A stretch of DNA of 39,862 nt from an uncultured Georgenia sp. (GCF_937958535.1 NZ_CALGNQ010000042.1:1-39862), one strand, 5' to 3'. Counted from the stretch's first letter, positions 8,119 through 16,238 are shown. Notes: a model not told the origin generated them from the sequence alone. A program made the numbers and translations.

Positions 8119-8772
8119 TCAGCGGCAGTGCCGCTCGCCCAGTGCGGTGAAGACCGCCGTGTTGAGCTCGAAGGCGAGCGTCGCCTCCGCCACCGCCGTC
8201 TCCATCTCGAGCGGGGTGAGGTCGAGCGCGTCGAGACGCTCGCGGTAGAGGTCCTTGAAGACCTTCGGCTTGGGGATGGCGGTGAAGGTGTAGAACGCCA
8301 CCCCGTCCTCGCCGAGCCCGTAGTGCCGCTGGACCAGGCGCTTGATCGCCTGTCCGCCGGACAGGTCGCCCAGGTAGCGTGTGTAGGCGTGGGCGGCGTA
8401 GCGCGGTAGGTCGGTGGAGACCTGCTCGATGCGCTCCGCATAGGCACGGGCGGCCGGTAGCACCTCGATCCGGTCGCGCCACTGCGGGCCGTAGAGGTGG
8501 TGGAGGTCGGCCTCGATCGACGGCGTGCGGGTGAGCTCGGCGAAGAGCAGCCCCTGGGCCCGCGGGTTGTCGGCCATTCGACGGGCGGCGCCCTCCAGGG
8601 CGACGTAGATGCCGTACTGCTGTGCCGCCAGGTCCGCGTACGCGGCACGGTCGAGGCGGCCCCGCATGAGGTCGGTGATGAAGGGAACGGTCTCGGCTCG
8701 CTCGTGGGCGTCGCGGGTGCGTTCCCGCAGCTGCGTCGAGAGCGAGGAGGGGGCCAGCGTGGGCGCGCTCAT
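8119..8772 (-). CDS. hmuO: Heme oxygenase HmuO
   Basis: This enzyme opens the porphyrin ring of imported heme to release iron, CO and biliverdin in the cytoplasm, completing the heme-iron pathway. The 217-residue protein has the proximal heme-ligand region with His23 (TRDAHERAE) and the distal-helix motif GDLSGGQ at 135-141, as in bacterial HmuO. Length is normal. The ATG at 8772 follows a GAGGAG site five bases upstream. A DtxR/IdeR box lies just upstream (8799-8817), so the gene should be induced in low iron with hmuTUV and htaA. The electron donor partner is not visible here. Confidence 0.94.
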   Translation of the reverse strand: MSAPTLAPSSLSTQLRERTRDAHERAETVPFITDLMRGRLDRAAYADLAAQQYGIYVALEGAARRMADNPRAQGLLFAELTRTPSIEADLHHLYGPQWRDRIEVLPAARAYAERIEQVSTDLPRYAAHAYTRYLGDLSGGQAIKRLVQRHYGLGEDGVAFYTFTAIPKPKVFKDLYRERLDALDLTPLEMETAVAEATLAFELNTAVFTALGERHCR

Positions 8773-8798
8773 CGGGCTCCTCGGAGGGGTGGAGGGAC

Positions 8799-8817
8799 TA
8801 AGGCGAGCCTTACCTTA
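8799..8817. promoter_or_regulatory. DtxR/IdeR iron box upstream of hmuO
   Basis: TAAGGCGAGCCTTACCTTA matches the DtxR/IdeR consensus TWAGGTTAGSCTAACCTWA at 16 of 19 positions and is centred about 36 bases upstream of the hmuO start, a normal position for repression. Confidence 0.85.
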
Positions 8818-8826
8818 GCGCATGTT

Positions 8827-8846
8827 TCGCAACGGTCGTGTTGCGA
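8827..8846. promoter_or_regulatory. Inverted repeat TCGCAAC-N6-GTTGCGA upstream of hmuO
   Basis: Two perfect 7-bp arms (8827-8833 and 8840-8846) flank six bases. It lies between the end of serC and the hmuO iron box. It could be a second operator for hmuO or a weak serC terminator; it lacks a T-run on the minus strand. Confidence 0.4.
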
Positions 8847-8862
8847 TATTCATCAGATGAAG

Positions 8863-9984
8863 TCAGGCGGTGAGCGCGGCGACGACGTGGTCGACGCACG
8901 CGGTCAGGGCACGCACGTCCTCCGGGTCGATCGCGGGGAACATGCCCACCCGCAGCTGGTTGCGGCCGAGCTTGCGGTACGGCTCGACGTCGACCACTCC
9001 GTTCTCCCGCAGCACGGCCGCCACCCGGGCGGCGTCGACGCCCTCCGCCAGGTCGACGGTGCCGACGACGGGGGAGCGGTGCTCGGGCACCGCGACGAAC
9101 GGGGTGGCCCACTCCCGCTCGGTGGCCCAGGCGTAGAGGATCTCGGCGGACACGGCACTGCGCGCGGCGGCCCAGGGCAGACCGCCCTGGTCGCGCATCC
9201 AGTCGATCTGCTCGGCCATGAGGACGAGCGTGGCGATGGCCGGGGTGTTGAGCGTCTGGTCCTTGCGGGAGTTCTCCACCGCCGCGGACAGCGAGAGGAA
9301 CTCCGGTACCCACCGCCCGGAGGTGGCGATCTCCTCCACCCGGGCGAGCGCCGCGGGGGACATGACGGCGAACCAGAGCCCGCCGTCGGAGCCGAAGCTC
9401 TTCTGCGGCGCAAAGTAGTAGACGTCGGTCTGCGAGAGGTCGACCTCCACGCCGCCGGCGGCCGAGGTGGCGTCCACGCAGACCAGCGCGTCGCCGTCGG
9501 CCACGCGCTCCACCGGCGAGACGACACCGGTGGAGGTCTCGTTCTGCGGCCAGGCGTACAGGTCGACGCCCTCGACCGGGCCGAGCACGGCGAGCGACCC
9601 TGGCTCGGCGGTCTCGACGTGGGGGTCGGCGAGGAACGGCGCGCGCCGGGTGACGGTCGCGAACTTGTGGCCGAACTCCCCGAACGCGGCGTGGGCCGCC
9701 CGCTCCCGCACCAGACCGAAGGCGGCGGCGTCCCAGAACGCCGTCGACCCGCCGTTGCCGAGCACCACCTCGTAGCCGTCCGGCGCACCGAGGAGGTCGG
9801 CGACCCCCTCGCGCACCCGCCGTACCAGCGAGCGCACCGGGGCCTGCCGGTGGGAGGTGCCGAGCAGCGTCTCGGCCACCGCGGCGAGCGCGGCGGCATG
9901 AGACGGCCGGACCTTGCTCGGGCCGCACCCGAAGCGGCCGTCGGCGGGCAGGAGGTCGGTGGGGATCTGCACGGTCGACGTCAT
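8863..9984 (-). CDS. serC: Phosphoserine transaminase SerC
   Basis: This PLP enzyme converts 3-phosphohydroxypyruvate and glutamate to phosphoserine in serine biosynthesis; it may also serve the DXP-dependent vitamin B6 route. The 373-residue protein opens with FGCGPSKVRP, typical of the actinobacterial SerC branch, and the PLP-binding lysine is in FAPQKSFGSDGG (Lys195). GNGGSTAFWD near 76-85 is the phosphate-binding region. Length is normal. The ATG at 9984 has a GGGAGG site upstream. It is next to a citrate-synthase-like gene on the same strand, as in other actinobacteria, but a 100-base gap with a hairpin separates them. Confidence 0.93.
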   Translation of the reverse strand: MTSTVQIPTDLLPADGRFGCGPSKVRPSHAAALAAVAETLLGTSHRQAPVRSLVRRVREGVADLLGAPDGYEVVLGNGGSTAFWDAAAFGLVRERAAHAAFGEFGHKFATVTRRAPFLADPHVETAEPGSLAVLGPVEGVDLYAWPQNETSTGVVSPVERVADGDALVCVDATSAAGGVEVDLSQTDVYYFAPQKSFGSDGGLWFAVMSPAALARVEEIATSGRWVPEFLSLSAAVENSRKDQTLNTPAIATLVLMAEQIDWMRDQGGLPWAAARSAVSAEILYAWATEREWATPFVAVPEHRSPVVGTVDLAEGVDAARVAAVLRENGVVDVEPYRKLGRNQLRVGMFPAIDPEDVRALTACVDHVVAALTA

Positions 9985-10068
9985 GGCCGAATCCTCCCAC
10001 CGTGCGCGCGCCGAGCGTTGCGGTCGTCCGCAGCGCGGCCGACCGGGAGGAGCCAGTGGGGGTGGCTC

Positions 10069-10105
10069 GCGCGCGCGGGCCGGTCAGTGGCCGGCGCGCG
10101 CGTGC
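10069..10105 (-). terminator. GC hairpin over the stop of the citrate-synthase-like gene
   Basis: Alternating CG tracts and CCGG pairs form a stem of about 14 pairs with one internal mismatch and a seven-base loop; the stop codon (10084-10086) lies in the loop. No T-run follows, so termination is only a likely reading. Confidence 0.45.
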
Positions 10106-11064
10106 AGCTCGCGCTGCGCCTCCAGCACGTGGGCCGACCAGCCCGCCGTGCGGCCGCACACGATGAGCGCGTTGTACAGTCGCGGCTCGAAACCGAGGTG
10201 GTCGAGCAGGCAGGCGGCCCACAGCGCGAAGCCGTGCCGGGCGGGCACCTCGCCCTCGACGACCTCGCGGGCCGCGGCCTCGAGCGCGTCCGCCGCGGCG
10301 AGGAGCCGGACCTCGAGCCGGTGGCAGACGTCGCGCAGCATCGACACCCGGTGGGCGAGGTCCGCCGGCGCGACCCCGGAGACCGGGACGGGCTCGCGCA
10401 GGTCCTCCCGGACGGCGGTGGCCGGGGCGAGCCCGTCGTGCACCGAGACGACGAGCCGGCGGGCGCGGGCGACCGAGCCGGCGGCGAGCGGGCCGCTCAC
10501 CCCGGAGATCGCGGCGGCCAGGCAGGCCCCCACGTCGGCGCCGGTCTCCGCCGCGATGCGGGCGATCCGGGTGGAGGGGATCTGTGGGCCGTGCTCGGCC
10601 ACCACCGTCCAGAACGCGTCGAGGGCGCGCACGTGGTCGGGCTGGGCCTGCCCGCTCCACCGGATGAGGAAGCGGGCGGCGACCGAGTCGCCGCGCTCGA
10701 CCTGGTGCTGTGGGACCGCCGGGAGGTCCGGGGCGCGGGCCGACTGGGCGACGAAGGACATGGTGAGCACCGAGGCGCGGGCGAGGTCCTCCCGGGCCCG
10801 CTCGGGGGAGATGTCGAGCAGCGGACGGAAGCCCCACACCGGGGCGAGCTGGGTGATCGCGCTCTGCACGTCCACCCGGGTGTCGCCGGTGCGCACGGGC
10901 AGGGGGAAGGGCTCGGCCGGGGGCAGGGCGGGGGACTCGGCACCGTCGACGAGCAGGCCCCACACCGACTCGATGTCGCGGTCGAGGAGGTCGGCCACCG
11001 GCCGGTCGCGGTAGCGCGGCTCGTGGCCGGCGCCGTAGGTGAAGATCGGCGTTGTGGTCTCCAT
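10084..11064 (-). CDS. Citrate-synthase-like protein with degenerate active site
   Basis: The 326-residue protein has the citrate synthase fold signature throughout (QSAITQLAPVWGFRPLL, RFLIRWSGQ, and CGRTAGWSAHVLE near the end), but it is shorter than true citrate synthases and its active site looks broken. The first-histidine region EHG is kept (157-159), whereas the GPLHGGA loop reads GPLAAG (191-196), removing the second histidine; no GFGH(R) motif is found, and the NVDF aspartate region reads RHGF. It therefore probably does not make citrate and may be regulatory or act on another acyl-CoA. It neighbours serC, as in other actinobacteria. There is no ribosome binding site; a TACCAT hexamer ends seven bases before the ATG, so the mRNA may be leaderless. 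Confidence 0.75.
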   Translation of the reverse strand: METTTPIFTYGAGHEPRYRDRPVADLLDRDIESVWGLLVDGAESPALPPAEPFPLPVRTGDTRVDVQSAITQLAPVWGFRPLLDISPERAREDLARASVLTMSFVAQSARAPDLPAVPQHQVERGDSVAARFLIRWSGQAQPDHVRALDAFWTVVAEHGPQIPSTRIARIAAETGADVGACLAAAISGVSGPLAAGSVARARRLVVSVHDGLAPATAVREDLREPVPVSGVAPADLAHRVSMLRDVCHRLEVRLLAAADALEAAAREVVEGEVPARHGFALWAACLLDHLGFEPRLYNALIVCGRTAGWSAHVLEAQRELHARAGH

Positions 11065-11071
11065 CGCAGGG

Positions 11072-11077
11072 ATGGTA
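11072..11077 (-). promoter_or_regulatory. Minus-ten hexamer of a probably leaderless gene
   Basis: On the minus strand TACCAT is followed by seven bases and then the ATG at 11064. Transcription would start at or next to the start codon, and no purine-rich binding site is present. Confidence 0.5.
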
Positions 11078-11086
11078 GGCGATGGC

Positions 11087-11554
11087 TCAGACGGTCTCGC
11101 GCTCGTCAGGGAGCGGCAGTGCGGTGAGCATGCGGACGAGCAGGGCGCGCAGCTGCGCCGTCTCCTCCGGGTCGAGCGCGTCGCCGATGAGCGACTCGAC
11201 AGCCTGGGCCTGGTCCAGCGCCGCGAGTGCGCCGCGTCCCTCGGCGGTGAGCGAGACGACGTGGCGCCGCCGGTCCTGCGGGTGGCGCTCCCGGGCGATG
11301 TAGCCGCCGGCCTGCAGCCCGCGGATGACCCGGCCGATGGTCTGCTCGGTCACGTGCATCTTGGCGGCGATCTCCCGCTGGGAGAGCGGTCCGGTGGCGA
11401 GCACGACGAGCACGGGCACCGAGGCGTGGGTGAGGCCCCATCGCTGGAGGTAGGCGTCCCACGCCCGTTCCACCCGCCGCGCCGCCGCCGAGAGCAGGCG
11501 GCCGGTGGGCCACGTCTCGGGCGGGGGGAAGGCCGCCGCGTCCCGTTGCTCCAC
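11087..11554 (-). CDS. crtR: MarR-family regulator, CrtR-like, of the carotenoid operon
   Basis: A 155-residue MarR-type winged-helix protein; the DNA-binding part is LSQREIAAKMHVTEQTIGRV (about 57-76) followed by the wing with HPQDRRRH. It diverges from the MMPL/carotenoid operon across a palindrome. In Corynebacterium glutamicum the MarR-type CrtR occupies the same place opposite crtE-cg0722-crtBIYeYfEb and responds to isoprenyl diphosphates; equivalence here is inferred from layout and family. I chose the GTG at 11554 because AGGAGGG lies six bases upstream; the ATG at 11593 lies within the predicted promoter and has no binding site. The reading frame stays open far upstream (to 12157), but that part is antisense to the MMPL gene. 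Confidence 0.82.
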   Translation of the reverse strand: MEQRDAAAFPPPETWPTGRLLSAAARRVERAWDAYLQRWGLTHASVPVLVVLATGPLSQREIAAKMHVTEQTIGRVIRGLQAGGYIARERHPQDRRRHVVSLTAEGRGALAALDQAQAVESLIGDALDPEETAQLRALLVRMLTALPLPDERETV

Positions 11555-11596
11555 TGGTGCCCTCCTGTTGCGGGTCTGCCGGGCGTCCCCCATATT

Positions 11597-11612
11597 ACTA
11601 AGCGTGCTTAGT
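11597..11612. promoter_or_regulatory. Palindromic operator, probable CrtR site
   Basis: ACTAAGC-GT-GCTTAGT is a perfect inverted repeat with 7-bp arms, centred between the divergent MarR and MMPL genes. On the minus strand it overlaps a TAATAT -10-like hexamer; on the plus strand it adjoins a TATTAC hexamer (11593-11598). A single bound dimer could close both promoters. Confidence 0.75.
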
Positions 11613-13793
11613 GTTGACGGTGGGCGGCGTACCCGCCCGGCCCACAAGGATGCCTCACGCCGCGGCTCGGTGCTGCGCGCCCTCCTCCTCGCCCTCGTCC
11701 TCGCCGGGTGGCTCGCCGCCGGTGCCTTCGGGGGGATGGCCCAGGGGACGCTCTCGCAGGTCCAGGAGAACGACCAGGCGGCGTTCCTCCCCGCGAGCGC
11801 GGAGTCCACGCGGGCGAGTGAGCTCGCCGCCGAGTTCACCGAGGGGGAGCCGCTGCCGGCCCTCGTCGTCCTCGAGCCCACCGGCGGCGGGGAGCTCACC
11901 CCGGCGCACGTCGCGGCGGCCGAGGCCTTCGCGGCCGCGGCCGTGGAGCGCGAGCTGCCGGACGGCCAGGTCGTCGGCGACGTCCTCGACGGCCCGGTCC
12001 CGGTCGTCCCCGCCGAGGACGGGCAGGCGCTGCTGCTGCCCGTGGCGATCACGGGGGAGCTGGCCAACGAGCTCGTGGGGGAGGACCGCGTGGTCTCCGT
12101 CGTCGTCGACGAGCTGCGCACGCTCGCCGACGAGGAGCTCATCGGGGCGGACCTCACGGCCTGGGTGACCGGTCCGGCGGGCTACGTCGCCGACCTCGTC
12201 GGCGCCTTCGGCGGCATCGACGGCGTGCTCCTCGCCGTGGCGCTGGTCGTCGTCCTCGTCATCCTCGTCGTCGTCTACCGCTCGCCGATCCTGCCCTTCA
12301 CCGTCCTCGTCACCGCCGTCTTCGCGCTGTGCGCCGCCGCCCTCGTGGTCAAGCCGCTCGCCGCGAACGGCACCCTGCTCCTCAACGGGCAGAGCCAGGG
12401 CATCCTGTCGATCCTCGTGGTTGGCGCCACCACCGACTACTGCCTCCTCGTCGTGGCGCGCTACCGCGAGCAGCTCGTCCTGCGCGAGACGCCCGCGGAG
12501 GCGATGCGGGTGGCCTGGCGCGCCTCCCTCGAGCCGATCCTCGCCAGCGCCGGCACCGTCATCGTCGGCCTGCTCTGCCTCCTCCTGTCCGACCTCGGCT
12601 CCAACGCCAGCCTCGGGCCGGTCGGTGCCATCGGCATCGCCGCCTCCGTCCTCGCCGCCCTGACCTTCCTCCCGGCCGTCCTCCTCATCGCCGGCCGACG
12701 CTCCCGCGCGCTGTTCTGGCCTCGCCGGCCCGCCTACGCACCCGAGACGGCCGACACGAACCAGGTCGGCGGCCTGTGGGGGCGGATCGCGGGCTTCGTC
12801 ACCCGCCGGCCGCGCCCGGTCTGGCTGGCCACGGCGGTGGTCCTCCTCGGCCTCGCCGCGTTCCTGCCCACGCTCCAGGCCGAGGGCACCGGCGAGGCGG
12901 AGGTGTTCCTCGACGAGGTCGAGGCGGTCGCCGGCGAGGAGGTGCTCGCCGCCCACTTCGACGCCGGACAGGTGCAGCCCGTCGTCATCATCACCGGCGA
13001 GGACCACGCCGACGACGTGCTCGAGGCCGTCCTCGCCGTGGACGGCGTCGACAGCGCCCGGCCCGTCACCGACGAGTCCGAGCAGCCCGTCGTCATCGAC
13101 GGACGCGTCCAGCTCGAGGCCTCGACCACCGCCCCGGCGGAGAGCCAGGAGGCCACCGTCACCGCCGGTGACATCCGCGCCGCCGCACACGAGGTGGACC
13201 CCGACTCCCTCGTCGGCGGCGCCGCTGCCGAACGGCTCGACACCCAGGAGACCGCCGCCCAGGACCTGCGGACCATCATCCCGCTCGTCCTCGCCGCGAT
13301 CTTCGTCATGCTCGTCATCCTGCTGCGGGCGATCGTCGCGCCGCTGGTCATCCTCGCGGTCAACGTGCTGTCCTTCGCCGCGACGATGGGCCTGTCGGCG
13401 ATCGTGTTCAACCACGTCCTCGACTTCCCCGGCGCGGACGCCTCGGTGCCCCTCTACGGTTTCGTCTTCCTCGTCGCGCTGAGCATCGACTACTCGATCT
13501 TCCTCATGACCCGGGTCCGGGAGGAGTCCCTGGCCCACGGCACCCGGGAGGGGATCCGCCGCGGCCTGGCGGTCACCGGCGGCGTCATCACCTCCGCCGG
13601 GCTCGTCCTCGCCGCGACGTTCAGCGCGCTCGTCGTCATCCCGCTGCTCTTCCTCGTCCAGCTGGCCTTCATCGTCGCCGTCGGGGTGCTCATCGACACC
13701 TTCGTCGTGCGCACCCTGCTCCTGCCTGGGATCGTTCATGACATCGGCCGCCCCGTGTGGTGGCCCTGGCGCGACCGAGTGCCGCAGGACTGA
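11604..13793 (+). CDS. MMPL/RND-family transporter heading the carotenoid operon
   Basis: A membrane protein of about 729 residues with two MMPL halves, each an extracellular loop followed by a five-helix bundle. The proton-relay motifs are present: GATTDYCLLVVARYRE in the first half and SIDYSIFLMTRVREE in the second. An equivalent MMPL gene (cg0722) sits inside the C. glutamicum carotenoid operon; its substrate is not established and export of a lipid or pigment is only a guess. The start is uncertain: the GTG at 11604 has no binding site but is placed as a leaderless start after TATTAC; the GTG at 11670 is the next candidate, directly before the first membrane helix. The next gene begins 20 bases after the stop. 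Confidence 0.85.
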   Translation: MLSVDGGRRTRPAHKDASRRGSVLRALLLALVLAGWLAAGAFGGMAQGTLSQVQENDQAAFLPASAESTRASELAAEFTEGEPLPALVVLEPTGGGELTPAHVAAAEAFAAAAVERELPDGQVVGDVLDGPVPVVPAEDGQALLLPVAITGELANELVGEDRVVSVVVDELRTLADEELIGADLTAWVTGPAGYVADLVGAFGGIDGVLLAVALVVVLVILVVVYRSPILPFTVLVTAVFALCAAALVVKPLAANGTLLLNGQSQGILSILVVGATTDYCLLVVARYREQLVLRETPAEAMRVAWRASLEPILASAGTVIVGLLCLLLSDLGSNASLGPVGAIGIAASVLAALTFLPAVLLIAGRRSRALFWPRRPAYAPETADTNQVGGLWGRIAGFVTRRPRPVWLATAVVLLGLAAFLPTLQAEGTGEAEVFLDEVEAVAGEEVLAAHFDAGQVQPVVIITGEDHADDVLEAVLAVDGVDSARPVTDESEQPVVIDGRVQLEASTTAPAESQEATVTAGDIRAAAHEVDPDSLVGGAAAERLDTQETAAQDLRTIIPLVLAAIFVMLVILLRAIVAPLVILAVNVLSFAATMGLSAIVFNHVLDFPGADASVPLYGFVFLVALSIDYSIFLMTRVREESLAHGTREGIRRGLAVTGGVITSAGLVLAATFSALVVIPLLFLVQLAFIVAVGVLIDTFVVRTLLLPGIVHDIGRPVWWPWRDRVPQD

Positions 13794-13813
13794 CCGTGCC
13801 GAGGGGGACCGAC

Positions 13814-14647
13814 ATGACCGCGACGACCACGGCCGGCCGCCGCCCGGTGGCGAGGCAGGTCGTCCTCACGCTCGGCTACGTCGCGTGCGTCCTCGGCTCG
13901 ATGGTCGGGGTCGGGGTGTTCGGTGGGACGCCGATCGCCGAGGCCGCCGGCGGGGCGCTCGCCGCCGACGCGACCCACCTCGCGCCCGGCTCCGGTGCGT
14001 TCTCCGTGTGGAGCGTCATCTATGTCGGCCTCGGCGGGTACACGCTGTGGCAGTGGTGGGACCGGGAGGACCACCGCCGGGTCGCCTGGCCCGCGCTCGC
14101 CTCCCTGCTCCTCAACGCCGCCTGGATCCTCGTCGTGCAGGCCGGCCGGCTGTGGCTGAGCGTCGTGGTCATCGCCGCGCTCCTCGGCGTCCTCGCCCTC
14201 CTCTTCCGCCGGCTGCTCGCGGGCCGGCCGCGCAGCGCCGTGGAGGCGGTGGTCGCCGACGGCACCTTCGGCCTGTACCTCGGCTGGGTGAGCGTGGCGA
14301 CCTGCGCCAACGTGGCCGCCGCGCTCGCCGCCGCCGGCTTCACCGGGGGCGGGCGACCGGAGGCGTGGGCGGTGGGCGTCCTGGTCGCGGTGGCCGTGGT
14401 CGGGGTGGGGCTCGCCGTGGTGGGCCGCGGGCGGCTCGCCCCTGCGGCTACCCTCGTGTGGGGGGTGGCGTGGATCGCGGTGGCCCGTGCGACGGGCCAG
14501 CCGCAGTCCACGCTCACCGCGGTGGCGGCGGCCACCGCGGCCGCGGTCGTCGTCGCCGCCACGGTGACGTGTCGACGACGCGCTGCGGCCACCGACCGGT
14601 CCCCGGCACCCCGCACCCACCGCCCCACGACCCAGGAGGTTCGATGA
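13814..14647 (+). CDS. TspO/MBR-like tryptophan-rich sensory membrane protein
   Basis: A 277-residue integral membrane protein. Its pattern, APGSGAFSVWSVIYVGLG with later LNAAWILVVQ and GLYLGWVSVATCANV, is that of actinobacterial proteins classed with the TspO/MBR tryptophan-rich sensory family, though it is longer than classical TspO (about 160 residues) with about seven membrane helices. TspO proteins bind porphyrins and isoprenoid-type ligands and in Rhodobacter affect pigment gene expression; a related role here is inferred from its position between the MMPL gene and idi. The ATG at 13814 follows a GAGGGGG site; the stop overlaps the idi start as ATGA. The C-terminal 25 residues are a polar tail. 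Confidence 0.75.
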   Translation: MTATTTAGRRPVARQVVLTLGYVACVLGSMVGVGVFGGTPIAEAAGGALAADATHLAPGSGAFSVWSVIYVGLGGYTLWQWWDREDHRRVAWPALASLLLNAAWILVVQAGRLWLSVVVIAALLGVLALLFRRLLAGRPRSAVEAVVADGTFGLYLGWVSVATCANVAAALAAAGFTGGGRPEAWAVGVLVAVAVVGVGLAVVGRGRLAPAATLVWGVAWIAVARATGQPQSTLTAVAAATAAAVVVAATVTCRRRAAATDRSPAPRTHRPTTQEVR

Positions 14648-15195
14648 CCGTCGACCTGCGCGACGAGGTGATCCTGCTCGCGGACGACGGCAGGCCCGTC
14701 GGCACTGCCCCGCGAGCGACCGTGCACACCGATGACACCCCGCTCCACCTCGCCTTCTCCTGCTGGGTGACCGGCCCCGACGGCCGGCTCCTCGTCACCC
14801 GGCGGGCCCTGTCCAAGCGGACCTGGCCGGGGGTGTGGACCAACTCCTTCTGCGGCCACCCGCGCCCCGGCGAGGACCTCCCGGCGGCCATCGCCCGGCA
14901 CGCCGAGCACGAGCTGGGGATCCAGGTCTCCGACGTCCGCCGGGTGCTGCCCGACTTCCGCTACCGCGCCGTGGACGCCTCCGGTGTCGTCGAGCACGAG
15001 ATCTGCCCGGTCCACCTCGCCACCACCGACCAGGAGCCCGTGCCCAACCCGGAGGAGGTGGCCGAGTACCGCTGGGCCGACCTCCAGGACGTCCTGCGTG
15101 CGGTCGAGCTGGTGCCGTGGGCGCTGAGCCCGTGGATGGTCGCCCAGGCCGCGCAGCTCGTCGCCGGTGGCCACGTCCAGGGGCCTCCGACGTGA
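14644..15195 (+). CDS. idi: Isopentenyl-diphosphate delta-isomerase, type 1
   Basis: This enzyme interconverts IPP and DMAPP, supplying the primer for CrtE. The 183-residue protein is a Nudix-fold type 1 isomerase: TNSFCGHP carries the catalytic cysteine, EDLPAAIARHAEHELGI is the Nudix-like metal helix, and VEHEICPVHL carries the catalytic glutamate. Length is normal. The ATG at 14644 overlaps the upstream stop (ATGA), and the stop overlaps the crtE GTG (GTGA). An idi in a crt operon suggests flux to pigment is adjusted together with the pathway. Confidence 0.94.
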   Translation: MTVDLRDEVILLADDGRPVGTAPRATVHTDDTPLHLAFSCWVTGPDGRLLVTRRALSKRTWPGVWTNSFCGHPRPGEDLPAAIARHAEHELGIQVSDVRRVLPDFRYRAVDASGVVEHEICPVHLATTDQEPVPNPEEVAEYRWADLQDVLRAVELVPWALSPWMVAQAAQLVAGGHVQGPPT

Positions 15196-16238
15196 GTGCG
15201 CCCGCCCGCGAGGTGCCGGACGCGGTCTCCGGTACCGAGGACGCCCTCGCGGGCTTCTTCGCGGGCGCCCGCCCACGGCTGACCACCCCGGACCACCGGC
15301 GGCTGTGGGCGGCGCTCGGCGACGCGGCCGCCGACGGCAAACGGTTCCGCCCCGCCCTCTTCCACAGCGTCTACCTCGCCCTGGGCGGGCGGGACCTGCC
15401 GGTCGCCGCACAGGTCGCCGCGGCGATCGAGCTGCTCCACACCGCCCTCGTCGTGCACGACGACGTCATCGACGGGGACACCGTGCGCCGCGGCCGGCCC
15501 AACGTGGCGGGCACCTTCGCCGGGCGGGCCCGGGCGGCGGGACACCGGCAGGACCGCGCCCGCCACTACGGCAGCACGGCGGCGATCCTCGCCGGCGACC
15601 TGGCGCTCGCCGGCGCGGTCCGCACGCTGGCGCTGTGCGGGGCGCCCCCGGCGACCGTGGCCCGCCTGCTCGACCACCTCGACCGGGCCCTCCACATCAC
15701 CGCCGCCGGGGAGCTCACCGACGTCCGGCTGAGCATGGGCGAGGCGGCCGACGTCGCCGAGACGCTGACGATGGAGCAGCACAAGACCGCCGTCTACTCC
15801 TTCGAGCTGCCGCTGCGCCTGGCGGCCGTGCTCGCCGACGCCGCCCCCGAGCACGAGCGGGCGCTGGCCCGCTTCGCCGGCCACGTGGGCCTGGCCTACC
15901 AGCTGCAGGACGACCTCGACGGCATGTTCGGCGACGAGGCGGTGACCGGCAAGAGCACCCTGTCCGACCTGCGCGAGGGCAAGCACACCCCGCTCATCGC
16001 CCACGCCCGCACGACCGACCTGTGGCCGCAGATCCGCCCGTACCTCGCGGCCGACGTCGACGAGGCCGCCGCCGCCCGGGTCCGCGGTCTCCTCGAGCAG
16101 TGCGGGGCACGCCGGGCGGTCGAGGACCACGTCCGCGAGCTCGCCGAGCTGGCCCGGCAGAGCGTGGCGCACCTGCCGGTCTCCGGCGTCCTGGAGCGAT
16201 GGGTCGCCACTGTGGTCCGGACGGAGGCCCGACGATGA
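15192..16238 (+). CDS. crtE: Geranylgeranyl diphosphate synthase CrtE
   Basis: This polyprenyl synthase condenses IPP with allylic diphosphates to give C20 GGPP, the substrate of CrtB. The 348-residue protein has the first aspartate-rich motif DDVID at 90-94 (in VVHDDVIDGDTVRRGRPN) and the second, DDLDG, at about 240-244, plus the GKRFRP substrate loop at 49-54. The GTG at 15192 overlaps the idi stop; the gene ends overlapping crtB as ATGA. The product length is inferred from the operon; the residues that set chain length were not modelled. Confidence 0.93.
   Translation: MSAPAREVPDAVSGTEDALAGFFAGARPRLTTPDHRRLWAALGDAAADGKRFRPALFHSVYLALGGRDLPVAAQVAAAIELLHTALVVHDDVIDGDTVRRGRPNVAGTFAGRARAAGHRQDRARHYGSTAAILAGDLALAGAVRTLALCGAPPATVARLLDHLDRALHITAAGELTDVRLSMGEAADVAETLTMEQHKTAVYSFELPLRLAAVLADAAPEHERALARFAGHVGLAYQLQDDLDGMFGDEAVTGKSTLSDLREGKHTPLIAHARTTDLWPQIRPYLAADVDEAAAARVRGLLEQCGARRAVEDHVRELAELARQSVAHLPVSGVLERWVATVVRTEARR

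Noticed and set aside
11593..12157. Upstream extension of the MarR reading frame
   Set aside because: It runs antisense through the MMPL gene, and the operator and -10 element lie inside it; the GTG at 11554 has a good binding site.
11655..13739. 694-codon minus-strand frame opposite the MMPL gene
   Set aside because: Same explanation; sequence is a string of Asp/Glu/Arg/Gly.
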